From positions 1 to 61,922 of the forward strand of contig CACYAW010000038.1 of assembly GCA_902772455.1 (NCBI GenBank): 61,922 bases of DNA. Reading direction: 5' to 3'. This stretch comes from an uncultured Bacteroidales bacterium (GTDB taxonomy: Bacteria; Bacteroidota; Bacteroidia; Bacteroidales; Muribaculaceae). The notes under the pieces were generated by a model. The model was not told the DNA's origin and did no database searches. It saw only the letters and a list, made by a program, of their open reading frames with translations. The position numbers and the translations under genes were made by a program. Position 1 is the first letter of the stretch. Every line of letters starts with the position of its first letter. Below, one piece after another: positions 43,172 through 50,399 of the stretch.

Positions 43172-44518
43172 TTACTTGCCCTCCTGTTCTTCGTTAAAGG
43201 TTACACATGCGTCAATAAGGTCGTCACAGTCCTCGCGGTTGTAGGTCTCGGTCACGGCGATCAACAAGGTGTCGTCGGCGATCTTGAGACCGCACTGCAA
43301 GTACTCCTCGTTGCAGAATTCCTGCAACTTGTCGATGTCGAGCTTCGTCTTCACGGCAAACTCATTGAGGAAGGGCTTGTCGGGATAAGCCATTTCAAAC
43401 AGACCCGTCTTGACAAGGCCTTCGGCCAGATAATGAGCGTTGCTGTAGCTGATCTCGTTCACTTCCTTCAGACCCTTAGCGCCCATCAGGCCCATGTAGA
43501 TGGTCACGTACAGTGCCATCAGGCTCTGGTTGGAGCAGATGTTGCTCGTGGCTTTCTCGCGGCGGATGTGCTGCTCGCGGGCCTGCAGGGTGAGGACGAA
43601 TGCGCGCTTGCCGTCAGCATCCTTGGTAGCACCAACGATGCGGCCCGGCATCTTGCGGATGAGTTTCTTGGTCGTGCACAGGAAGCCTACATAGGGACCG
43701 CCATAGTTCAGGGGGATACCCAGACTCTGGCCGTCACCCACGGCGATGTCGGCGCCCCACTCAGCGGGAGTCTTGACAACGCTCAATGCGGTAGCCACGC
43801 AGTGCATGATCAACAGTGCCTTGTGCTCGTGGCACAGGTCGGCAACGCCGCTGTAATCCTCGAGGATACCGTAGAAGTTGGGCGTGGCGACGATAACGCC
43901 GGCCACATCATCCTTCTCCAGTTCAGCCTTGAGGCAATTATGGCACATCACACCATCCTTGGCGGGAACCATGTCGATTTGAATACCCTGATACTTGGCG
44001 TAAGTCTTGATGACGCGAAGTACATAAGGGCTGATGGTCTCGCTCACCAGCACGCGGTTGCGTTTCTTGGCATTGGAAACAGCCATCATCATGGCCTCGG
44101 CAGTAGCGGTGGTGCCGTCATACATCGAGGCATTGCTCACCTCCATACCGGTCAACTCAGCCATCATGCTCTGATACTCAAAGATGTACATGAGAGTACC
44201 CTGTGAAATCTCGGCCTGATAGGGAGTGTAGGCGGTGAGGAATTCGCTGCGCTTCAGAATGTCTTGTACGACAGCAGGGCTGTAGTGGTCATAGTAACCG
44301 GCGCCCAGGAAGGTGCGCATGGTGATGTTGCCCATGCCCAGGTCGTCAAAGAAACGGCGCACTTCAATCTCACTCATGGACTCAGGAAGCTCATACTCTT
44401 TCTTGAGCTGGAGTTCCTGGGGCACATCCTGATAGAGGTCGTCCAGCGACTTGACGCCTGCCGTGGCCAGCATGGCACGCATCTCATCGTCGGTGTGCGG
44501 ATAAAACTTATAACTCAT
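43172..44518 (-). CDS. gcvPA: Glycine dehydrogenase (decarboxylating) subunit 1, P-protein alpha
   Basis: A 448-residue partner of GcvPB with the fold type I architecture but no PLP lysine of its own. Recognised by YKFYPHTDDEMRAML at the N-terminus, YTPYQAEISQGTL near 96-108, NASMYDGTTATAEAMMM near 127-143, and TSNICSNQSLMALYVTIYMG late in the protein. Lies between gcvH and gcvPB in the order gcvT-gcvH-gcvPA-gcvPB. The 68-nt gap before it holds GAGTTAG-type repeats. Confidence 0.95.
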   Translation of the reverse strand: MSYKFYPHTDDEMRAMLATAGVKSLDDLYQDVPQELQLKKEYELPESMSEIEVRRFFDDLGMGNITMRTFLGAGYYDHYSPAVVQDILKRSEFLTAYTPYQAEISQGTLMYIFEYQSMMAELTGMEVSNASMYDGTTATAEAMMMAVSNAKKRNRVLVSETISPYVLRVIKTYAKYQGIQIDMVPAKDGVMCHNCLKAELEKDDVAGVIVATPNFYGILEDYSGVADLCHEHKALLIMHCVATALSVVKTPAEWGADIAVGDGQSLGIPLNYGGPYVGFLCTTKKLIRKMPGRIVGATKDADGKRAFVLTLQAREQHIRREKATSNICSNQSLMALYVTIYMGLMGAKGLKEVNEISYSNAHYLAEGLVKTGLFEMAYPDKPFLNEFAVKTKLDIDKLQEFCNEEYLQCGLKIADDTLLIAVTETYNREDCDDLIDACVTFNEEQEGK

Positions 44519-44551
44519 TGTTTATTCGTTTTCAGTTGTCGGTTAATTTTA

Positions 44552-44584
44552 ACTTCTAACTCCTAACTTATAACTTCTAACTCA
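44552..44584 (-). repeat. GAGTTAGAAGTTA repeat between gcvH and gcvPA
   Basis: On the minus strand GAGTTAGAAGTTATAAGTTA-type units precede gcvPA by about 35 nt. Same subtype as at 39165. Confidence 0.6.
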
Positions 44585-44586
44585 AA

Positions 44587-44967
44587 TTACTCGCCAATCA
44601 TGGCCTTGTAGGCAGCTGCATCCATCAGGCCTTCAAGCTCGCTCTTGTCGCTCAGTTCGACCTTGATGATCCAGTTCTCAAAGGCGTCCTTGTTGATCAG
44701 ACCAGGCTCGTCCTCGAGGGCTTCATTCACCTCGACAACGGTACCGCTAACGGGGCACATCAGGTCGCTGGCAGCCTTAACGCTCTCAACAGCACCAAAC
44801 TCCTCACCTGCGGTAACCTCGTCGTCAACCTCGGGCATGTCAACATAAACCACGTTGCCCAGCTCGTGCTGTGCATAGTCGGTGATACCAATGAAACCGA
44901 AGTCGCCTTCTACCTTTACATACTCATGTGACTCGCTGTAATAGAGTCCGTCGATAATCTTACTCAT
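44587..44967 (-). CDS. gcvH: Glycine cleavage system H protein
   Basis: A 126-residue lipoyl carrier that shuttles the aminomethyl intermediate between P, T and L proteins. The lipoylated lysine is Lys64 in GAVESVKAASDLM, and the opening GLYYSESHEYVKVEGDFGFIG is typical. Length is normal. lplA, two genes upstream, encodes an enzyme that could attach the lipoate. The 153-nt gap before it holds a CTAAACTC repeat block and a hairpin; no promoter box is seen, so it probably belongs to the lplA transcript. Confidence 0.96.
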   Translation of the reverse strand: MSKIIDGLYYSESHEYVKVEGDFGFIGITDYAQHELGNVVYVDMPEVDDEVTAGEEFGAVESVKAASDLMCPVSGTVVEVNEALEDEPGLINKDAFENWIIKVELSDKSELEGLMDAAAYKAMIGE

Positions 44968-45030
44968 TGTTGTTATTAAATTAATTAGTTAATATTTTGT
45001 TGTTTATAAATCTTTTTTTTGAGGTAGAGC

Positions 45031-45094
45031 CTCTAAGCCCTAAGCCCTAAACTCTAAACTCTAAACTCTAAACTCTAGACCCTAGACCCTAGAC
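45031..45094 (-). repeat. CTAAACT/CTAGACC heptamer repeat between gcvT and gcvH
   Basis: Nine or so 7-nt units (CTAAGCC, CTAAACT, CTAGACC) run in tandem with gradual drift from one version to the next, reminiscent of telomere-type repeats. Located just before a hairpin that abuts the gcvT stop. Confidence 0.8.
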
Positions 45095-45120
45095 TCGATT
45101 TTTTGCTTGCAAAAAATCGA
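45095..45120 (-). other. 12-bp perfect hairpin abutting the gcvT stop codon
   Basis: Arms TCGATTTTTTGC (45095-45106) and GCAAAAAATCGA (45109-45120) pair fully around TT. It touches the stop codon at 45121. The T-run lies inside the stem, so it is not a standard terminator, but may slow or protect the transcript. Confidence 0.6.
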
Positions 45121-46153
45121 TTACTTCTTATAATTGGGAGTGTAGAAGCGTTTCTTCACCACAGTGGCGGGGAACACTTTCTTGCGGATGCGCACGTTCA
45201 GCGTGTTGCCCAGGGCGCCAACGGCGCGGTCAACCAGTGCGAATGCCACACTCTTGTCCAGCGTGGCGGGGAATGGCCTTGCCTTCAAGCTCCAGGCCAA
45301 CGAGCTTCTTGGGGGTGCCTTCAGCCTTCTGCTGGGCGCAGGCATCACGGCCGATGAAGCCGCCTTCCTTGTCGAGCTTCACAAACATGCCGAAGGTGGC
45401 GGCGATGGGCGAAATCTCGGGAGTGAGCTCGTCGCCGTACAGGGGCAGACCTGCCTCAAAGCGCAGGGTGTCGCGGCAACCCAGACCGCAGGCCTGTACG
45501 CCGGCTTCCATGAGCTTGTCCCACATCTTGCAGATGATAGCGGGATCGGCATATACCTCAAAGCCGTCTTCGCCGGTGTAACCGGTGCGGCTCACGATGA
45601 TGGTCTTGCCGTCATATTCCATCTTCTTGAAGGTGTAGAACGTCAGGTCGGTGGTGTCGATGCCCAGGACAGCACCCATGGTCTTCTCGGCCTCGGGACC
45701 CTGAACGGCAATCTGGCCGTAGAGTTCGCTCTGGTGGTCAACCTTCACGTCAAAATTCTTGGCCTGTTCCATGATCCATGCCACATCCTTGTCGATGTTG
45801 GCTGCGTTGATCACGAGGAAGTAGTCGTTATCGTCAACACGGTAAACCAGCAGGTCGTCAACGGTACCGCCGTCGGGGTACAGCATCATGCCGTACAGGA
45901 TCTGGCCTGCCTTGATGGCGTTGATGTCATTGGTGAAGATGTAGTTGGTGAATTTGGCGGCATCGGGACCGGTGATTTCCACCTCACCCATGTGTGATAC
46001 GTCAAAAACACCCACCTTGTTGCGAACAGCATTGTGCTCGGTGGTGATATCTACATACTGGATGGGCATGTCGTAACCAGCAAAGGGGGACATGAGAGCG
46101 CCTTGCGCTACGTGCCTGTCATGCAGACAGGTTACTTTGATTTCTTCAGTCAC
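45121..46153 (-). pseudogene. gcvT: Aminomethyltransferase (T-protein), frame broken near the C-terminus
   Basis: GcvT releases ammonia and passes the one-carbon unit to tetrahydrofolate. From ATG 46153 the frame matches GcvT (MSPFAGYDMPIQY, VGVFDVSHMGEVEI, GMMLYPDGGTVDDLLVYRV, SRTGYTGEDGFEVY, PKKLVGLELEGKAIPRH) until about 45262, then runs to a false stop. Another frame continues with LDKSVAFALVDRAVGALG and VRIRKKVFPATVVKKRFY to the true stop at 45121. About 22-24 residues in between, including the usual Gly-Tyr-x-Val and VTTG/YK region, are missing: a deletion of about 70 nt (length = 2 mod 3). All other genes of the system are intact, so either the organism just lost the T-protein or the assembly is wrong here. 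Confidence 0.88.
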
Positions 46154-46166
46154 GGTTCTAATGGTT

Positions 46167-47144
46167 TTAATTGGTTAAAAGTGATATTAATTGTTCGTTT
46201 GTTAAGTTCATAATCCACTTCCCGGCATCACAGCCTTCAAGGGCTTCATGCAGGGCAGGGGGCGTCAGTGATTTGCCTCGCAGCCTTTCCAGCAACATTT
46301 CATGAGCATCGCACAGCGGCAGGAAATCTCCTGTCAGGTGTAAATCCTGAATGGCATCGTGCTTGAGTTCAATGTCCATCTGGATGCTGCCCACGCCATC
46401 GATGCGGCCGCCGCGCTTCACCTCGCAACGGGGGTTGTTGCCCCACAGGAACGACGGCTCCAGATAGGGCAGGGTGAGCTGCTCGATTTTGGCCACATCA
46501 TCGCCATTCAGGCAAATCTCGCCGTCACACAGTGTCTCACGCACATGGTGCTTAAAGGCCTCGATATCCATCGTCAAGTGTTCACTCAGCGTGGTGATAC
46601 GGCTGCGCACCGACTGTACACCTTTGCTCGTTAACTTCTCTTGCGATGGCGTGATGGCATGTAACATGTGCTCCATGTCGGTGTCAAAGAGCATCGTGCC
46701 GTGAACGATACTGCGGCCCGGAATGTGGTAAAACGCATTCCCGCTCACTTTGCGATCGTCGATGAGTACATCGTTCCGGTCGCTGGCTGTGGCATTGAGC
46801 CCCAGTCCGCACAGCATCGTTGCCACAGCGTTGGTATAGGTGCTGAACGTGGTCTGCACCTCATCGCTGCGGGTGATGTAGCTGAACATGATGTTGTCGC
46901 GGTCGGCATAAACACAACCGCCACCGCTGCGGCGGCGATAAAAGGCGATGCCGTGCTCACGACAATAATCCACGTTCACCTCGCTCTCAATCAACTGATT
47001 GCGACCGAAAATGACCGTGGGTTCCACCTGCCACATGAAGAAGATGTCATCATCTCCAATGATGCGAGCGGCATACTCCTCCATTGCCAAATAGAAAGGG
47101 AGGATGCGTGTCGCATTTGGGTCAGGCAGACTCATGTATTTCAT
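46167..47144 (-). CDS. lplA: Lipoate-protein ligase
   Basis: A 325-residue ligase that activates lipoate with ATP and attaches it to lysine of carrier proteins. The lipoate-binding loop is RRRSGGGCVYADRDNIMFSY (about 70-89), the catalytic lysine is in DDRKVSGNAFY near 130, and an accessory domain follows. It is the first gene of the gcv run and gives the system its own cofactor supply; GcvH is the likely acceptor. A promoter -7 box sits 8 nt before its ATG. Confidence 0.92.
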   Translation of the reverse strand: MKYMSLPDPNATRILPFYLAMEEYAARIIGDDDIFFMWQVEPTVIFGRNQLIESEVNVDYCREHGIAFYRRRSGGGCVYADRDNIMFSYITRSDEVQTTFSTYTNAVATMLCGLGLNATASDRNDVLIDDRKVSGNAFYHIPGRSIVHGTMLFDTDMEHMLHAITPSQEKLTSKGVQSVRSRITTLSEHLTMDIEAFKHHVRETLCDGEICLNGDDVAKIEQLTLPYLEPSFLWGNNPRCEVKRGGRIDGVGSIQMDIELKHDAIQDLHLTGDFLPLCDAHEMLLERLRGKSLTPPALHEALEGCDAGKWIMNLTNEQLISLLTN

Positions 47145-47152
47145 CTTGAGTG

Positions 47153-47160
47153 CAAAGTTA
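47153..47160 (-). promoter_or_regulatory. -7 element directly before lplA, implying a leaderless gcv-operon mRNA
   Basis: Minus strand TAACTTTG, with 8 nt to the ATG at 47144. The transcript should start 0-4 nt before the start codon. The -33 is weak. Confidence 0.55.
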
Positions 47161-47215
47161 GGCCAAATTCCTCACATTATAAAATAATAATTCAAAATTA
47201 TTATTAAAAGCCGTC

Positions 47216-48280
47216 TTACGGGATTGGAGTGGCCTCTGGTGTGTCAGTGGTGAAGGCGTTCCAGCCTTGGGCGCGGATTTCCAGTTCCTGGTTGTCGCGG
47301 GTGACCATATAGGCACCCAGGTCAGGTTTGGTGATGTGGCCAATCAGGCGTGCGGTCTTCATGCGGGCCACTTTGTCATGGTCGGCAAGGGGTACGGTAA
47401 ACAGCAATTCATAGTCCTCGCCGCCGTTCATGGCAGCAGTCACGAGGTTCATGTTCAGTTCCTCGGCCATGAGCGCTGTCTGGTAGTCGATGGGGATACG
47501 CTCCTCATACACACGGCAACCCACACCTGAATCTTTGCAGATGTGCAGCAGTTCACTTGACAGGCCGTCGCTCACGTCCATCATGGCAGTGGGATGGATG
47601 CCCAGTTCGCGCATCTCCTCAATGACGTCACGGCGGGCCTCGGGCTTGAGCTGGCGCTCGATGATATATTCCTTCCCGGCAAAGTCGGGTTCAAAATCCT
47701 TATCTTTCATGCCTGCGCTCACGCGGCGTTCTCGCTCCAGCAGTTGCAGCCCCATGTAGGCAGCCCCAAGGTTGCCGCTCACGCAGATCAGGTCAGTCTC
47801 CTTGGCTCCAGTGCGGTAAATGATGTCGTCTTTGGCTGCTTCGCCCAGGCAGGTCACGCTGATGATAAGCCCGGTTACCGAGGCGCTGGTGTCACCGCCA
47901 ACAAGGTCCACGCCATAGTGTTCACAGGCAATGCGCATGCCTTCATACAACTGCTCTATATGTTCCAGCGTGAAACGCTTGCTGATGCCCAGCGAGACGG
48001 TGACCTGACGCGGTGTGCCGTTCATGGCATACACATCGCTCAGGTTCACCACGATGGCTTTGTAGCCCAGGTGCATTAACGGCACATAGGTCAAGTCAAA
48101 GTGGATGCCTTCGAGAAGCAGGTCGGTCGTGACGAGGGTTTCACGGTCCTTGCCATAGTTGATCACAGCGCAGTCATCGCCCACGCCACGATGCGTCGAT
48201 GGGTTGCGCACAGGGAAGGAGCGCGTCAGGTGCTCGATGAGCCCAAACTCGCCCAGTGTGGAAATCTCGGTTTCTTTCAT
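47216..48280 (-). CDS. thiL: Thiamine-monophosphate kinase
   Basis: A 354-residue kinase making thiamine diphosphate, the last step of the cofactor pathway. ThiL signatures: GVGDDCAVI near residues 32-40, VTTDLLLEGIHFDL near 50-63, NLSDVYAMNGTPRQVTVSLG near 80-99, LVGGDTSASV near 127 and DVSDGLSSELLHI near 215. It closes the sppA-lpxK-punA-thiL run conserved in Bacteroidetes. A separate promoter follows before lplA. Confidence 0.94.
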   Translation of the reverse strand: MKETEISTLGEFGLIEHLTRSFPVRNPSTHRGVGDDCAVINYGKDRETLVTTDLLLEGIHFDLTYVPLMHLGYKAIVVNLSDVYAMNGTPRQVTVSLGISKRFTLEHIEQLYEGMRIACEHYGVDLVGGDTSASVTGLIISVTCLGEAAKDDIIYRTGAKETDLICVSGNLGAAYMGLQLLERERRVSAGMKDKDFEPDFAGKEYIIERQLKPEARRDVIEEMRELGIHPTAMMDVSDGLSSELLHICKDSGVGCRVYEERIPIDYQTALMAEELNMNLVTAAMNGGEDYELLFTVPLADHDKVARMKTARLIGHITKPDLGAYMVTRDNQELEIRAQGWNAFTTDTPEATPIP

Positions 48281-48292
48281 GAGTGTGTCAGC

Positions 48293-48342
48293 AGTAATCC
48301 TAAATCCTAAAGTCTAAAGCCTAAAACCTAGAGCCTAAAACT
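48293..48342 (-). repeat. TTTAGGC/CTTTAGA repeat before thiL
   Basis: On the minus strand 7-nt TTAGG-type units (TTTTAGG, CTCTAGG, CTTTAGA, ATTTAGG) fill the punA-thiL gap. Here the TTAG version, not CTAA, faces the downstream gene. Confidence 0.65.
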
Positions 48343-49184
48343 TAAAGCTCATCAAATCGGTTAATCATCTCTTGGACGAGCATGGCCATGATGGGCTGGG
48401 CTGCGGCAGCGGCTTTCTGTACCTCCTCATGTGAGGCTTTCTCGACAGCGCCCTCAACACCCAGGTCGGTGATGATCGAGATGCCGAACACCTCAATGTC
48501 ACCATGACGGGCCACGATCACTTCGGGCACGGTGCTCATGCCCACGGCGTCACCGCCGATACGCCAGAAGTAGCGGTACTCTGCCGGTGTTTCAAATGTC
48601 GGGCCTTGTGTGCCCACATACACGCCTTCCATCAACCTGATGCCCTTCTCTTTAGCGATGTCACGGGCCATTTGTATCAGGCGGGGACTGTAGGCGTCAA
48701 CCATGGCAGGGAAGCGGGGACCCAGTTCGTCGATGTTCTTGCCGTGAAGCGGATGCTCGGGGAAGACGTTGATGTGGTCGGTAATCACCATCAGGTCACC
48801 CACCTTGAAGTTCGGGTTCATGCCACCTGATGCGTTGGACACAAACAGCGTCTTGATGCCTAACGCCTTCATCACCCTTACAGGGAAGGTCACTTCCTGC
48901 ATCGAGTAACCCTCATAGTAGTGGAAGCGGCCCTGCATGGCCATGATATACTTGTTGCCCAGGGTGCCGAAGATCAAGCGGCCTTTGTGGCCTTGAACGG
49001 TCGATACAGGAAAGTTGGGTACTTCGCCATAAGGTATCTCGATTTCAATATTGATCTGATCCACAACGGCTCCAAGGCCTGTGCCCAGGATGATGGCGGT
49101 CTTGGGTAACTTGTTGTTAACGCGGTTCTTGATATAATCGCTGGTCTCTTTGATGCGTGCCAGCCAGTTGATGTCTTGTGCCAT
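48342..49184 (-). CDS. punA: Purine nucleoside phosphorylase
   Basis: A 280-residue trimeric-type PNP that splits purine nucleosides with phosphate. Phosphate-binding GTGLGAVVDQ is at about 34-43, RFHYYEGYSMQEVTFPVRVM near 86-105, NASGGMNPNFKVGDLM near 117-132 and the purine-site block YVGTQGPTFETPAEY with GGDAVGMSTVPEV further on. Salvage role. It overlaps no gene, but lies in the same direction as lpxK (45 nt) and thiL. Confidence 0.95.
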   Translation of the reverse strand: MAQDINWLARIKETSDYIKNRVNNKLPKTAIILGTGLGAVVDQINIEIEIPYGEVPNFPVSTVQGHKGRLIFGTLGNKYIMAMQGRFHYYEGYSMQEVTFPVRVMKALGIKTLFVSNASGGMNPNFKVGDLMVITDHINVFPEHPLHGKNIDELGPRFPAMVDAYSPRLIQMARDIAKEKGIRLMEGVYVGTQGPTFETPAEYRYFWRIGGDAVGMSTVPEVIVARHGDIEVFGISIITDLGVEGAVEKASHEEVQKAAAAAQPIMAMLVQEMINRFDEL

Positions 49185-49229
49185 ATTAATAGTCCTTTCT
49201 TTTATTGATGATTCTGTAAGAATTAGATT

Positions 49230-50354
49230 TTATGTTGACGAGCCCTGGTCATCAATTTTCTTGACCAGTTCATCGATGAAGTTGCTGCCTTCCATCTCCA
49301 GGAATCCCACTTTCATCGGGATATAGAAGATGCAGTTGCGGCGCGTGGGCGGATAATAGGGGTTATTCATGATGCGGACCGCGTCTTTCTCGGTCGTGAT
49401 GATGAATTTACGCTTGCCCTCCAGCTTGTGATAAACCTTGAAGATGTCGGTAAAGTCACGGCGCGTGAAGAAGTGGTGATCGTCGAAGTGCATCACCTTG
49501 ACACTCGCGGCATACTGGCGAAGGTAGCGTACCAGCGGCTTGGGAGTGGCTATGCCGGTCAGGCACAGCACGGCATCATCTTCACGCAACCACTGCAACG
49601 AGGTGAGCTGTGGTGACTGGACCGGGAATACCGGAACAGGATCGGCATAGCGGATGTTGCTGAAGTACAGACCTTGATAGGGGAACAATCCCAGGTTCTT
49701 CTTCACCATCCTGATGTCCATGGCGGTGATGTCGCTGGGGCACTTGGTCACCACGACAATGTCGCCACGCAACACGCTGCGGGCAGGCTCGCGCAAGGTC
49801 CCCAATGGCATGAGCTTGTCGTCATATGGGGGATGGTTGTAGTCCACCAGCACGATGTTTACTTTGGGCGTGACATAACGGTGCTGGAATCCGTCATCCA
49901 GCAGTATCAGGTTGATGTTCGGGTCGATACGCAGCAATTCGCGGATGCCTTTGCGGCGGTTTTCACACACGGCAAGCGTGATCAGACCGCTGTATTTGGT
50001 AAAGATCTGGTAAGGCTCGTCGCCAATGTCGCGTGGCGTCATGTTGTTGCTGGCCAGAATAAACCCCTTGGTCTTGCGTTTGTAGCCGCGGCTCAGCACA
50101 GCCACATGGTAGCGGCGATACAGGGCCTCGATGATGTATTCCACATGAGGGGTCTTGCCGGTGCCGCCCACGGTGATGTTTCCCACCGATACAACGGGCA
50201 CGTCAAATTCCTCCTGCGGCAGAATTCCCATGTTAAATGCGGTGTTGCGCAACCACACACCGGCACCATATCCCCACGAGAATGGCGTCAGCAACGCGTT
50301 CATGATGGACTTGCGCTGATCTTTGTTCAGTATGTTGGACAGGTCAATACTCAT
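49230..50354 (-). CDS. lpxK: Tetraacyldisaccharide 4'-kinase (lipid A synthesis)
   Basis: A 374-residue membrane-associated kinase that phosphorylates the lipid A precursor. P-loop GGTGKTP is at residues 63-69 within VSVGNITVGGTGKTP; the block LLDDGFQHRYVTPKVNIVLVDY near 155-176 is family-specific. An N-terminal amphipathic region anchors it. Its presence fixes the host as a Gram-negative with lipid A. Second gene of the sppA operon, 45 nt after sppA. Confidence 0.95.
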   Translation of the reverse strand: MSIDLSNILNKDQRKSIMNALLTPFSWGYGAGVWLRNTAFNMGILPQEEFDVPVVSVGNITVGGTGKTPHVEYIIEALYRRYHVAVLSRGYKRKTKGFILASNNMTPRDIGDEPYQIFTKYSGLITLAVCENRRKGIRELLRIDPNINLILLDDGFQHRYVTPKVNIVLVDYNHPPYDDKLMPLGTLREPARSVLRGDIVVVTKCPSDITAMDIRMVKKNLGLFPYQGLYFSNIRYADPVPVFPVQSPQLTSLQWLREDDAVLCLTGIATPKPLVRYLRQYAASVKVMHFDDHHFFTRRDFTDIFKVYHKLEGKRKFIITTEKDAVRIMNNPYYPPTRRNCIFYIPMKVGFLEMEGSNFIDELVKKIDDQGSST

Positions 50355-50399
50355 TGAGATTATTAAGACCTATTTTTCAGTTTAATAGTGTAACAATAA

